64,000 nt of DNA from Oxyruncus cristatus (GCA_013399855.1 VXAY01005598.1:97513-161512), one strand, 5' to 3'. Shown: positions 38,101 to 47,901, numbered from the stretch's first letter. Notes: generated by a model not told the origin, from the letters alone. Numbers and translations are program-made.

Positions 38101-41100
38101 GACAGGGACAGGACCTCGGGAGGCTTCCTTGGCTTGGCTGTGTTTTTTCTGGTCACCTCCAACCCAGTAAGCAGACACTTTACCAGGTACTTGGTTGGAA
38201 GGTGCTGCAAGCTCATCTGTGAGTGGAGGAATGAAGTCCCATTTATGGGGCCAAAACATTCTGGGGGGGAAGGGTGGGAGTAAGGAGGACCAGGGCCCTG
38301 CCAACTCATCCAGCCACATTATGAGGCTGCAATCAGATGCCTCAGCTGCTCCTTTCCCAGCACAGGACACTCAGCCAGGTATCAAGTCCTCCTGCTACGG
38401 ACTCCTGGCATCAAACAGAGCCATTAAGCACAAGGCAAGGGAACATTGCCCAGGCCAGGCTGTGGTGAGACTGTTGATCCATCGTTTGCTGTAGTTCCTG
38501 GATGCATCAGGCTGTGCTTTTGAGAGAGCAGAGATGCATTTCCTTGCTGGGTTGGGCAGGACAGGCTGGTGCTGCTCGTGGTGAGCCAAAGCTTCAGTGC
38601 CCCCTTCCCAGCCCTCGGGTCTGACAGCACTGGGCAGCACTGCTTTGGGGAGTCTCAGTGGCTGGCAGGGCTGAGGAGGCAGAGATGTCCATGTGCTGCC
38701 TGTTTGCCAGGCCCTAATGACTGAGCGGGGAGGAGAGGGAAAGTAGGATCTGGCAGGCTGAGCCAGGAGCTGGGCTGAATCCACACCACAGACCCTGGCT
38801 GCCTCCAGCCCGTATCATCCCCCCGTTTGTCTGCTCGCTAAATAATTGAGTAGATTTTCTATTAAGCCTCCTTCAGAGTGAGCTAATGGAGCAGTGTTGG
38901 CCAGAGCTGGTGTCAGGATCCTGGCAGGAGCGAGCGCAGGGGAAGGGGTGAAGCCAGAAGGTGAGGCTGTGGTCCCCTGTGTGCGAGGGCACACTGTAGT
39001 TAGGGCTGGGCATATAGGTTAGAATGGGCTTTGTGGGAAGTGAGTGGCCATCCTGGGCTGGGAATGAGCTGTGTTGTGCCAGGGCTTGGCCACTGCTCTG
39101 CTCCTCGGGCTTCCCCCACGCCCCGTGAACACCACCCTCTCAGAGGCAGAGGCATGATGCTCTCAGTGTGAGAGTTGGAGGCACCTTGGAGACAGACTAA
39201 GCAGACTCTGCTCAGTTGCCAAATGTTTTTGGGATCACCTCCACTGGAAAGGTCAGGAGATCCCAGTCTGCAGGTTCCCAAACAGCCACCTACCTATGTG
39301 CTCAAGCACTGCTGGGACCTTGGGGATTTGGCTGGTCACTGTGGACATGGTAGTCCTCTGCAGTCCTGTAGGACACTGTAATTACTGATCAATTAAACAC
39401 TAATGCTCTTTCAACATGTGTTGGTGAGTGAGCTGTGGTGGAAGGAGGGGCAGGAGCAGGCGTTTCATGGACCGCTCAGTCTAAAGGAGTCCTTGCTACC
39501 TTGCTCTAAAGTCTCAGAACATGGGTGGTACCCCAGTCTTGCAGTGTGTAACATATCAGGGCGACTGTGAGCAAGAGCACAGAAGAATGACTAGCTCAGA
39601 CATAGGTTTCACGGTTAAAAACGGAGTCTAGTCTTGCAGTTTTTACTAGCTGCCAGCTCCAAACACTGTGTCCTGAGTGGTTGGAGTGCCAGGGCTGGGC
39701 TCTCCCAGCACCTCAAGGCTGTCGGGCACACACTGGGAGGCAGGAGTAGGCATTGTGCTGGCCAGCACCAGGCTTTGCTGCTTTGAGCTCTTTGGAAAAC
39801 TGTGAGCATCGTAAGGAAAGGATTCAGGTCCAGCCATGTTCATCATGTGTCCAGCCCCAGTGGCAGGAGGACAGGACAGGACTGGCATTCAGTGCACCAA
39901 CATTGTCCTGGCTGAGGCGTGAAGTGCCAGGGGAGACAGGAGTCAGCACTGGATGCTGGTCCCTAAAGCTAGCCCTTATCCCCAAGCTAGTCCCTGTCCC
40001 CACGCATGCTGGCACGGGTCCCTGTGTGCCAGGGCTGCTGTGCTTTGTGCTGACCCACTGCTTTACCCTGGAGAGCCAAGGAGCAGGAGGGTGGTTTGGC
40101 GGGAGCTGGGCCTGTGATGGTTCAGATGGCTGCTGAGAAAGGACAGGGTATTCTTTGGGGAACATCCATTAGTTTTCTCAACTCCTGCCTGTCAGAGAGG
40201 CTGTGCTCCTGGCTATGTTTTTCCTTGCGGAGATGTTCTGCCTTTCAGGCTGGTTAATGAACTGCTTCGACAGTTCAAACTGCCCTCCCCTGCTCATTGG
40301 AGCAGCAATGTGGTGTGGGATCCTTTCTAGGCATCAGGAAGGTGTGGAAAGCAGCAGCAGGATTTTCGGGGTTAAAGGCGATGGGATCCCTTGTGGGCAG
40401 CACTGATACAGACCTCAGATATGCTGTTCCCAGCAGAGCAAGGCTCAGCCTTCCTGCAGGGATAGGAGAATTGCACTCAGCCTAGAAGAGCTCTCCTGTG
40501 CTTTTCCAGGCTGGTGTGTCCCTGGAGAGTCCATGAGCTCCCTGGTAGCTTTTCTCACACTCCTTGGCCTGAGCTTTCCCTAAGCTTCAGCTGTTACCCT
40601 CAGCTGAGGATGCAGGTTTGCGGGAGCACTAATGGCTGGGAAGCTGGTGTTGGCACCAGGGAAGGGGAAGGTTTGCGAGGAGACTGACAAGGATGGAGAC
40701 AGTGGGTGGGTACCACTCACTCTGGGTGCTGGAGCCTGGAGCAGCACTTCACTTTTCCTTTTAGAGGAAGATGCAGTGCTTACATGTGGCAAGTGCTCTG
40801 GCACGGGCTTGGCACTGTCTCAGCAGGCATGGGTGGCACTCGGGGTAGTGCCCTGGTGTGGTTTAGACCTGGGTGCGCTCACCTGGATCTCTTCTCTTTC
40901 CCAGACATTCCCAGGTCAAATTGAAACCGTCCTTCCCATGGATCCCTGCCTGGGTGCAAAGCCAAAGGGTGGCAGCACCTCCTCTCCACCCTCAAGGTGC
41001 CACTCACCTCTCTGTCTGACACCTCGTCACCCCCTGGCAGCCCCCTGTGTGGCCGGCACGGCTTCCTGGGCTCATCAGGACACTGTGCTAACACGAGGTG

Positions 41101-44100
41101 ACAGGGCCAGCAGTGCCTGCTGTGGGGGAGCAAGGGCACAGCCTGGCAGGGCCTGTCGCTCCACATCCCATCACCTTCGGGGCCGCAGGGGCATGGATCA
41201 TGGATCGCATGGAGCTGCGCACAAGGTCAGCGTCAGGAGCAGTGCTGGGAGGCTGCAGCTGTCTCAGGATAGCTGCTCCTCCAAACACTGTCCCCTGTCT
41301 AGATGGGTGAGGGGTTTCTGACAAGTGCTTGGGCCACAGTTGTGTTTTTGCTGGGAAAAAAGCTGCTTGTTTCCTGGCAGGAAAAGTTGAATGATTGTGC
41401 TAATGCTGTCCCAGTGCCACAGGGACCTTCCCCTCCCACCAGTCACAGGGCTGCCAGCAGCTCTTGGGGCCGTCACCAGCAGCCAAGATGGGGTTGAAGG
41501 TTGGGGTGCAGTTCTGTGAAGGGTCCTGGTCCCTGTTGTGTCTGAGCTGTGCTCCTGCCTGCAGGATGGCCCTGGCCTCCCCTGTGCTGCACATGACAGC
41601 CACATGCTCCTGCTCCAGCTGTGGATGGGATGCTGGTGGCCAGCAAATGGGTAGGATACCCTTATCCCTCTGAGAGATCAGGCACGTGTTTTGGGGAACA
41701 GAGCCAGTCCCTATGCCAGGCCAATGCAAGGCTGGGTGACAGGAAAGGCAGTGCAGGTTACAGCAAGTCAGGGGTCTCCATCTGCAGGGGACACTGGGAC
41801 TGAGACAAAGGAAGGGCCAGTCCCTCCTGAGTGGTGTCTCTCCCCTGCATCTAAACCCTGCTCATCCCTTCTGCGGTCTGGGTGTGCCCTTGTCTCAGTC
41901 AGTGCTGCTCCCTCCTGATCTCCCAGGCATCACTTTGGGGACCTGCCCTCCAGGGAAAAGCCTCCTCTTGCTGCAGCCCCAGGCCTGCTCAGCACGTTGA
42001 AGCCCCTCGCCAAGGCCACCCGAACACCATTTGATGGGAACGGAGGCTGCGAGCCTCGTGCCAGGCCAGCAGGAATTCAGGGCTCCCTCAGACCCCGAAC
42101 TCCCACTGCTGTGCCCAGGAGCTGCGGGGTGGCTGCACGCTGCTGCAAGGGCAAGGAGACACTCAGCCCAGCGTGAGCTTAAAAAAATAGGCATTTTTAT
42201 TCCAATGGAACTAGAGAATAACGACCCAGGAGAGGGGAGGATTACTCACATTTATCGATAGGCTGATTAGGTTACTGCCTAAATAGCTGTGCTTGAGCAG
42301 TGTCCGCCTCAAGGAGAAGCGGCGCAGGAGCGTGGCGCAGCGGAGACCTCATTGTCCTTGGTGGCACGGGGAGCTCTGAGCAATGCGGGCCGGGGCGCTG
42401 TGTCGCGTCACCTAATCCTGCCTTCACTATTTACAGCTCCTCGGGAAGCAGAAGCTTGTAAGGTTTGCTTGGCTGCATGGCTGGGCAGGTGCTGAGCTCC
42501 ATCTCCCCTGCGTGGCCACGTTTGGGGAGAGGGTGTGTACCCTCCCTTGTGATGGGGTCATGCTCCCCCTGCTCCCAGCCATGGCATGCTGATAGGGACT
42601 GGCACAGGCTGGGAGACGACGGTGGCATTGCCATCCCCAGAGGCCCTGTCATGAGTGAGGACAGTGTCCCACATGTCACAGTTATTCCTTGGCCCGGGAG
42701 TCTGTGGTGGCGGTGTCAGGTTGGGCATCTCATGACTGGGGACGTGGCAGATCCCCAGCCGCAGTGTCACCATTAGGGAGGGTGGGTGCCCAAAAGAAGG
42801 GGGTTTTCTCCAGCATGCTGGGTTCATCAGCATTACCCTTGTGCTAACGAGGCTGTTGCCAGTGGGTTATGCAAGGAGCTCTTGCTGGGCAACAATGTGC
42901 CTGTGACCCAAAACCCACCAGGAGCCCATGGCTGAAGAGGTTCTGGGTGATGATGATCACTCCCATGGGTTGCAGTCAAGCCAGGAACTCGGGGTGCCCA
43001 ATAATCCTGTTCTAGCAGCGATGGAGACCAGCTGTCATGAGGCCCTGGTTCTTCTCCCAGCTCTGCCCGGCTACGACACAATGGGGGTGTCAGAAAAGAC
43101 AGAACTGATGGACTCTGTGTCTGACTTGAGCTGCAGGACCTTGGGGTGCCTGGGGTCAGGAAAGTCCTCGCCGAGGGCCAGGCGGATCTTGCCGTTCTGC
43201 GTCTCCCTGATGGGCTCGAGGAAGACGACGTGCTTGTTGGCGCTGGCCTTGCGGTTCGGCCCGTCGGTGGCGGGGGGGGTGGTGCTGAGGATGGAGGACT
43301 GGGCGCTGCACTCCTGGGGGGGGCTGAGCGGGGCCGGCTTCTTGCAGCAGCGCAGGCAGCGGCACGGCGTGAGGTACAGGTAGATGATCACCAGCACCAG
43401 GCTCACGATGCAGCCCAGCAGAGTCGTGAGGCCAGTGCTGAAGGTCTCCCCCGCTGGCTTGGGGTACTGGACGGTCACGTTGAACTCACAGAGCTTGCTG
43501 AAATTGTGAGTGCTGTTGGTGAAGCCTACATAGACCCCCGAGTGCCAGGGCTTGGCCATGGCGATCCTCAAACTGCCGTTGCGAAAGACCTCCAGGGAGC
43601 CGTTGCTGTTCCCTGGGTGTTTGATGGGCTCGTGTTGAGGGGAGATCCACATGTAGGTGGTGGCTGAGGGTGGCAGGCTGGTGTTACAGGAGAGCAGGAT
43701 GGGCTGGCCCACCATCACCTGGAAGGGCAAGAGGTGCACATCTTCAAGGCCCGCTGAGCAGTTCTCAAACATGGGGCTGTATTTGTGGAACTTGATCAGT
43801 GACCGGGGCACGTTGCCAGACACCTTGCAGGTGTGTTCCTCGAAAAAATCCTTCACGGAGCTGAATCCTCGCTGCTTCCAGCGCTGGAGCATCACGTAGA
43901 GTGGGCAGCTGCACCTGATGGGGTTGTTGTGCAGGTACAAACCATTCCCGATGTGTTCAGGCAGAGCTGTCAGCACCTCCACGGGGATGCTGCTCAGGCT
44001 GTTGGAGGAGAGGTCCAGCGTGCGGAGGTTGTAGATCCCCAGCCCTTGCACCGCACGGAAGGGGAAGGTGGTCAGGTTGTTCCAGCTCAGGTAGACTTTC

Positions 44101-47100
44101 CGCAGACCACTCAGCTTGGCGAAGGCATTTTCATCCACCCGCGTGATGCGGTTGTTGTAGAGCAGCAGCTCCTCCAAGCTCACCAGCGCCTCAAAGTAGT
44201 GCGTCTCCACGGCGTGCAGGTGGTTGGAGGACATGTCCAGGTGCCGCAGGTAGGAGGCATTGTGGAAAGCCTGCGGAGAAAGGTCCCGAATCTGGTTGTG
44301 ACTGATGTGGAGGGCCTCGAGGTGCGGGAGGGCGGCCAGCCAGCGGTCGTGGAGCTGGGTGAGGGCGTTGTGGCTGAGGTCCAGCGTGGTGGTGGTGGAC
44401 GGCAGTGCCTGGGGCACACGCTGCAGCGTCTGCCGGCTGCAGCTCAGCAGGTCGGACGTGCAGATGCAGGCGGAGGGGCAGAGGCGGGGCTGCGGGGAGG
44501 CTCGGGGAGCTCGGCCGGGGGTGCACAGCTGGAGCAGCAGCAGCAGCAGCTTCGCCACCCGCAGCCAGAGCGGGTCTGCGGTCGCCGGCGGGGACATTGT
44601 GGCGGGCAGGATCCCCTGTGCTGCCCGGCAGCACAGCCGGGCTCGATGAGACGCGAGAGAAAGCGTGTCACTGTCCTCCCTGCTCTCACCCGGTGCTGTC
44701 TTGGCTCTACCAACCATCCAGAGACGCCCCTTTGCACCCCGCGAAGGAGAATCCCGGTTCCAGCCGTGAGGCTTGAAAAGATTTAAAGGGCTGCATCGCC
44801 CTGCCCTTCTCCGCCGCGGCTCACCCGAGGCTGCCCCGTACCTGTGCTCCGGCGGGCCGGGGGCGGCGGGGGGACGGCTGGGAGCCGCCGATCCGCATCC
44901 GGGGGGTTGAGGCGCTCCGGCGCTCTGTGTCGGGCTGGGTGTGGGCGCCTCGCCGCCTCCTGGAGCTGCGCATCCCTGGAGTGCGAAGTTTCTCAGCGCT
45001 CAGCGCCGCCGGGCCACATCCCCACCCTCCAGCCTCCGGGGAGCCCCGTCCGGGTCCCTCCCGGGCAGCAGCTCCCGGGAGCCGGGCGCGCTGCGGGAGC
45101 GCGATCCCGCGCCTGCCTCTATTTAGGCGCGGGCGGTGCGCGGCGAGGGGGCCGGGCGGGATCCCATTGGCCCCGGCGCGGGGAGTGGTGGCCGCGGAGG
45201 TGGCCCCGGCCCTGGCCCCGGCCCTCCCTGCGAGTGGGCAGAGCGAGCGCAGCCCTGCGTGGTCGCTTGTCCCCAGGGGAGCTCAGGGCCGCTCCGGCCG
45301 TACCGGTGAGCAGCCGCCTCCCTACCGTCTGAGAACGGCAGCTGGGACCGGCTCTAATCCGTAAAGCGGCTGCTCCGCCACTGCCCAGCCTCTGGGAGGA
45401 TGCTGGAATAAACCCACCCCATCGTCACCTCTGTGAGCCCCTCGTGTTCCATCCTGCGCCCAGGCTGGGAGAGGGGATGGCGGTCACCCCCGCAGTGCTC
45501 CTTATCTCCCAGCCGTGGGCCTTCCCCCTGCGCGCATCCTGACCACCGCCTGCACAAGCTGGCAGGGACCCCCCAGCACCCTCGGCCGTGGGGTGAACAA
45601 ACAGGATGGCCGAGCCCCGCAGGGTACCCACGGCAGAGGGGGAGCCGTGGGCTGCTGGTGGAGAGCGGGCGGCCACAGGGTGAAGGACACGCAGGAATGT
45701 CATTATCCAGAGACCAGGCAGTTAGTGGGAAGAGGAGAGCTGGGGAATTGGTTTCCATTAGGGCAGCAAAAAGCTAATTTGGCGGCTGCGGCTGCCGCGA
45801 GTCAAGGGGCTGTTAACCCCCTCCGCCCCGGCTCAGCCTGCGCCAACCGGCTGTTCACTCACTGCTCCTGCCCCTCCTGCCGCTGGCGTGGCTGGGCTTG
45901 CCCCTGTGCCGGGCACGGAGCCAGCTCTGCTCCTTGCCAAGGGCCATGAACAGGCCACGGCTGCACGAGGGAGACACCCATTAAGGTGCCCTTCATCCCT
46001 CCTGCCTGACACTGCTGAAGCCAGGTTCAGCAGTGCCCCCTGTCCTGGGGGGGCACCTGCTGGCCTGAGCTGTCCCCTTGGTGCAGGGGGGCCACAGCCC
46101 CCGGCGTGAGGCTGCTGCGGGACATCTCCCCTTCTCCCCTGCGGGGCTGTTACCCAGGGCAGCGCTGGCAGCTCCAGCCGCCCCGCAGCTCCCCAGGCTC
46201 CGTGGGCACCGGCGCGAGGGCTGCAGCCTCAGCAAGTGCTGATGCACCATATCGATTGCCGGAGCCTCTGAGTCGAGGCTGACAGAGGAGGAGGAGGAGG
46301 AGGAGGATGGCTCCTACCCTTTGGCTGCAGTTGGGCATGTTTCCTTGGCTCTCAGGGAGTGGGGGGACCACCAGTTGGGGATGCGGCCGGGTGGCCTGGG
46401 CCTGCAGGGTGTGCTGTCTGTGGTCTGACTGTGTCCCTTGGCAGGGCCGAGCGAGCGACGGCGGTGCTGCTGGCAGATCCCTGCTTCCAGCTGCGCTCCA
46501 TCCAGTACTTGCTGGGCCACGCTGAGCCCTCAGCCCTGGCAGCTGCTGCCCCGGCCACGGACAAGCGCCACTTCTCCCTGCACACCTGTAAGTGCCAGCA
46601 CTGCGCTGGGAGCTGGGCTGTGCTCACTGCCTGCCCACAGCTGGGCTGGGAACGGGGCTGCTAGTGGTGTCTGTGTCCCCTGCAACATGTCCCAGCCCTT
46701 TTAGTCCTGGGGACAGGTATCCGGGACCCTTATCCCCCAGTGGGAGCACTTTGGATGGGGTTGTCTCCAGTACCTGCTTGCCAGCAGTTCTGTCCTTCTC
46801 AGTGCCCAATGTCCAGGTTGCTGTCCCCAGCATGGGACTGTCCTGGCTGGTCCCCAAGAGGATGCAGCCCCTCTGCATCACCCAGATGCCTCAGGGCAGC
46901 CCAAGGGTCTCATCCACCCCACGCACACCCACTCTGTCCCCCCAGACACAGAGTACATCAGTGCTGAGGAACTGGCAAAGGTGGAGAAGATGCTGAGCCA
47001 CCTGAGCGAGGAGTCCAAGCAGGCAGCTGCCACCACACTGGTGAGTGTCCCCTCTCCCCAGCCCTGTCCCCATCCTCAGCAGCAGCCCTGGCTCTGGCAC

Positions 47101-47446
47101 AGCTGCCCTGAGACACAGAGCTTTGTCTGCCACATAACTGCCTGGTGACCCCCACAGCCCACCAGCGAGGAGGACCTGTGCCCCATCTGCTACGCACACC
47201 CCATCTCTGCCATCTTCAGGCCCTGCTCCCATAAGTCATGCAAGTGAGTAGCTCCCATGCCTGACCCCTGCCAGGGCAACTGCCAGCCCCCAGCCCCCCT
47301 GTGCCTTGGGGGTGGGGGGCTGATGCTCTTTCATCCTCTGTCCCAGAGCCTGTATCAACCAGCACCTAATGAACAACAAGGACTGCTTCTTCTGCAAGGC
47401 CACCATCACAGGGGTGGACGACTTCACCAAGCCAGCCAGCTCATAG
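2119..47446 (+). CDS. RNF123: RNF123 (KPC1), RING-SPRY E3 ubiquitin ligase, 38 coding exons, 1308 aa
   Basis: Joined exons: 2119-2200, 3225-3309, 5284-5363, 6192-6289, 7456-7510, 7838-7923, 8709-8795, 9296-9363, 10218-10343, 11078-11192, 11986-12090, 12221-12346, 13514-13606, 13801-13874, 14325-14442, 14901-15000, 15467-15528, 15618-15689, 16354-16474, 17304-17405, 18588-18694, 19241-19439, 20068-20213, 20325-20408, 20720-20827, 23521-23698, 24713-24787, 25195-25282, 25541-25628, 25768-25852, 32278-32417, 32615-32803, 34400-34475, 35345-35429, 46445-46587, 46946-47040, 47158-47243, 47347-47446. The sum is 3927 nt, in frame throughout, ending in TAG; the human protein is about 1314 aa. The start MTSRGAG matches the family N-terminus. 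Known role: catalytic subunit of the cytoplasmic KPC complex (with UBAC1/KPC2), which ubiquitinates p27Kip1 in G1 and promotes NF-kB p105 processing. Visible domains are SPRY (residues ~80-255) and a C-terminal C3HC4 RING (1255-1292). The long middle region has no named domain that I recognise but aligns with the remembered human protein along its length. Two introns carry U12-type signals, and AMIGO3 lies antisense in intron 34. Confidence 0.96.
6192..10343 (+). other. RNF123: SPRY domain-coding exons 4-9 of RNF123
   Basis: These six exons encode about residues 83-255. Recognisable SPRY stretches are [65 protein letters not shown] and [19 protein letters not shown]. The domain is a beta-sandwich protein-interaction module near the N-terminus; the N-terminal part of human KPC1 is reported to bind KPC2 and p27. 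Junction phases are consistent through the block. The block ends at an AT-AC intron donor. Confidence 0.9.
10344..11077 (+). other. U12-type AT-AC intron (RNF123 intron 9)
   Basis: The intron begins ATATCCTTT, the exact minor-spliceosome AT-AC donor, and ends CCTAC. A branch-site match CCTTAAC lies at 11061-11067, with its adenosines 11-12 nt before the 3' end. Splicing here gives [13 protein letters not shown], matching the family sequence and keeping frame (phase 2). The only nearby GT donor, at 10355, gives a poorer protein match. Confidence 0.9.
13875..14324 (+). other. U12-type GT-AG intron (RNF123 intron 14)
   Basis: The donor is GTATCCTTTG, a perfect U12 match. The 3' end is CACAG, preceded by the branch-like CTTTAACTC about 12 nt upstream and no long pyrimidine tract next to the AG. 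The join gives [15 protein letters not shown] in frame (phase 2), as in the family. Confidence 0.88.
20828..23520 (+). other. RNF123 intron 25 with an internal AT-rich block
   Basis: This 2.7-kb intron is ordinary except for about 22260-22990, which is markedly richer in A and T than its surroundings. Short open frames occur in the block on both strands, but none has a recognisable domain. It may be an old insertion; nothing firm can be called. Confidence 0.5.
28285..28548 (-). repeat. CR1 LINE 3'-end fragment
   Basis: The + strand carries the familiar antisense CR1 text: GGTTGGAAAGGACCTTAAAG, then CTTCCACTAGACCAGGTTGC, GGGATGGGGCATCCACAAC and the run up to AAACCATTCCCC. That places the element on the - strand with its 3' end near 28285. 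It is 5'-truncated, as most avian CR1 copies are, and carries no intact ORF. Boundaries are good to about 10 bases. Confidence 0.9.
28786..28819. repeat. Perfect 2 x 17-bp tandem duplication
   Basis: The unit CACGCTGGTGGGAACCC occurs at 28786-28802 and again directly at 28803-28819. It sits in intron 30 of RNF123. Confidence 0.95.
32804..35344 (+). other. RNF123 introns 32-33
   Basis: Apart from exon 33 (34400-34475) and the 27-bp duplication, this stretch holds only unrecognised intronic sequence. The open frames in it have no domain and are not joined by good splice sites. Confidence 0.55.
33164..33217. repeat. Perfect 2 x 27-bp tandem duplication
   Basis: Two identical 27-bp copies, 33164-33190 and 33191-33217, begin TGTCTGGGCAGG and end ATACCTCAA. 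They lie in intron 32 of RNF123. Identity of the copies suggests a recent duplication or active length change. Confidence 0.95.
42196..42201 (-). terminator. Poly(A) signal AATAAA for AMIGO3
   Basis: The - strand reads GGAATAAAAATGCC, about 870 bases after the AMIGO3 stop. It is the first canonical hexamer I noticed downstream on that strand, implying a 3' UTR of about 0.9 kb (42180-43070). Confidence 0.6.
43071..44597 (-). CDS. AMIGO3: AMIGO3, LRR/Ig transmembrane adhesion protein, single coding exon, 508 aa
   Basis: AMIGO proteins are type I neuronal adhesion molecules that promote neurite growth and fasciculation by homo- and heterophilic binding. Visible order: signal peptide (~1-30, Leu-rich core), LRRNT with C40, C44, C46, C53, about six leucine-rich repeats (~71-215), LRRCT (C229, C231, C257, C280), one Ig-like domain (~290-378), a membrane helix (~388-410) and a tail with the family motif [12 protein letters not shown], then NKHVVFLEP. 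Human AMIGO3 is 504 aa. I chose the ATG at 44597 because it has A at -3 and leads directly into the signal peptide; a frame-continuous ATG at 44717 would put 40 non-signal residues first. The usual second Ig cysteine is Gly358, while C304 remains and C370 is nearby. Several N-glycosylation sequons are present. The gene is nested antisense in RNF123 intron 34, as in mammals. AMIGO1 or AMIGO2 is less likely because of location and tail. Confidence 0.93.
   Translation of the reverse strand: MSPPATADPLWLRVAKLLLLLLQLCTPGRAPRASPQPRLCPSACICTSDLLSCSRQTLQRVPQALPSTTTTLDLSHNALTQLHDRWLAALPHLEALHISHNQIRDLSPQAFHNASYLRHLDMSSNHLHAVETHYFEALVSLEELLLYNNRITRVDENAFAKLSGLRKVYLSWNNLTTFPFRAVQGLGIYNLRTLDLSSNSLSSIPVEVLTALPEHIGNGLYLHNNPIRCSCPLYVMLQRWKQRGFSSVKDFFEEHTCKVSGNVPRSLIKFHKYSPMFENCSAGLEDVHLLPFQVMVGQPILLSCNTSLPPSATTYMWISPQHEPIKHPGNSNGSLEVFRNGSLRIAMAKPWHSGVYVGFTNSTHNFSKLCEFNVTVQYPKPAGETFSTGLTTLLGCIVSLVLVIIYLYLTPCRCLRCCKKPAPLSPPQECSAQSSILSTTPPATDGPNRKASANKHVVFLEPIRETQNGKIRLALGEDFPDPRHPKVLQLKSDTESISSVFSDTPIVS
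44820..45330 (-). promoter_or_regulatory. CpG-island promoter of AMIGO3
   Basis: This half-kilobase is very rich in C, G and CpG, unlike the intron around it, and lies just upstream of AMIGO3. On the - strand there is an inverted CCAAT box (plus-strand ATTGG at 45166-45170) and about 45 bp downstream a TATA-like CCTAAATAG (~45118-45126), which would put initiation near 45090. A consensus-like donor at 44841 could end a non-coding first exon. The exact start and 5' splicing are not determinable from this sequence. Confidence 0.65.
46285..46307 (+). repeat. (GAG)n microsatellite
   Basis: About seven GAG triplets lie in RNF123 intron 34, roughly 140 bases before exon 35. It is a purine tract on the RNF123 sense strand and is non-coding there. 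Confidence 0.85.
47158..47446 (+). other. RNF123: C-terminal RING finger exons 37-38 of RNF123
   Basis: The zinc ligands are complete and spaced as C3HC4: C1255, C1258, C1270, H1272, C1275, C1278, C1289, C1292 (CPIC ... [10 protein letters not shown] ... CFFC). The exon junction falls in the Lys codon between C1275 and C1278. A RING recruits the E2~ubiquitin conjugate, so the ligase is predicted to be active. The tail after C1292 is 16 residues, a few shorter than in human. Confidence 0.95.
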
Positions 47447-47775
47447 AGCCCAGCCCTGCCCCACAGGCTCCCTCAGCTGACTGGGGTGGCCCCCCTGCCC
47501 CATGCTGGCTTGTCCCCAAATGCTTGCTGTGCTCAGGGCCATGGGACCCTCATCCAGGGGGCCAGGACCCAGCACAGGGCTGCAGGGTGGGAGAGGCCAG
47601 GGCCTCCTTGCCTGGCAGCCTCTCTGCCCTGTGGCCATTCTCAGGGAGGGGAGCCTGAGGCCTCGGCTCTGTGGCAGCGCTGGGAACACGTGGCAGCTCC
47701 AGGACAGGGGGGCCGGGCTGGGTGTTCGGGCTGTTAACTTGCCCCTGGCTGGGGGCTGACTTCGTGAAATGCAAC

Positions 47776-47781
47776 ATTAAA
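47776..47781 (+). terminator. Probable poly(A) signal (ATTAAA) of RNF123
   Basis: ATTAAA lies 330 bases after the RNF123 stop, followed by T-rich sequence and TGTGGTG within about 25 bases, as expected for a cleavage site. RNF123 would then end near 47800, close to the convergent GMPPB transcript. Confidence 0.6.
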
Positions 47782-47901
47782 TTATTCTTCCTTATGTGGT
47801 GCCTTGAGACACAGGGAGGGGAAGCCAGACCAGCCCTGGCAAGTGACCCGGTGTTTGGGCCATGCTCAGGTAATCCTGAACAGTAAATGGAAATATAAAT
47901 A

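Larger units (their letters stand above)
35430..46444 (+). other. RNF123 intron 34 (11.0 kb), host intron of AMIGO3
   Basis: Exon 34 ends ...GTT CAG GG and exon 35 starts G GCC GAG CGA, so the junction is in frame (phase 2). Between them lies AMIGO3 on the opposite strand (~42.18-45.1 kb). The flanks (35.4-42.1 and 45.4-46.4 kb) show no exon. They hold a 2 x 10-bp repeat at 37021-37040, AT-rich candidate control elements near 38830-38890, 42240-42300 and 45735-45800, and a GAG microsatellite at ~46285-46307. Confidence 0.85.

Noticed and set aside
40632..41321. A 229-codon + strand frame in RNF123 intron 34
   Set aside because: No recognisable domain, low-complexity composition, and no convincing splice or start context. 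Long frames arise easily in GC-rich DNA.
44598..44717. An AMIGO3 start at the upstream ATG 44717
   Set aside because: It would put 40 charged or Arg-rich residues before the signal peptide, its ATG context is poor, and the downstream ATG has A at -3 and gives a normal length.
43833..44786. A 317-codon open frame on the + strand antisense to AMIGO3
   Set aside because: It mirrors the GC-biased leucine-rich repeats of AMIGO3, has no domain of its own, and lies in an RNF123 intron. It is a shadow frame.
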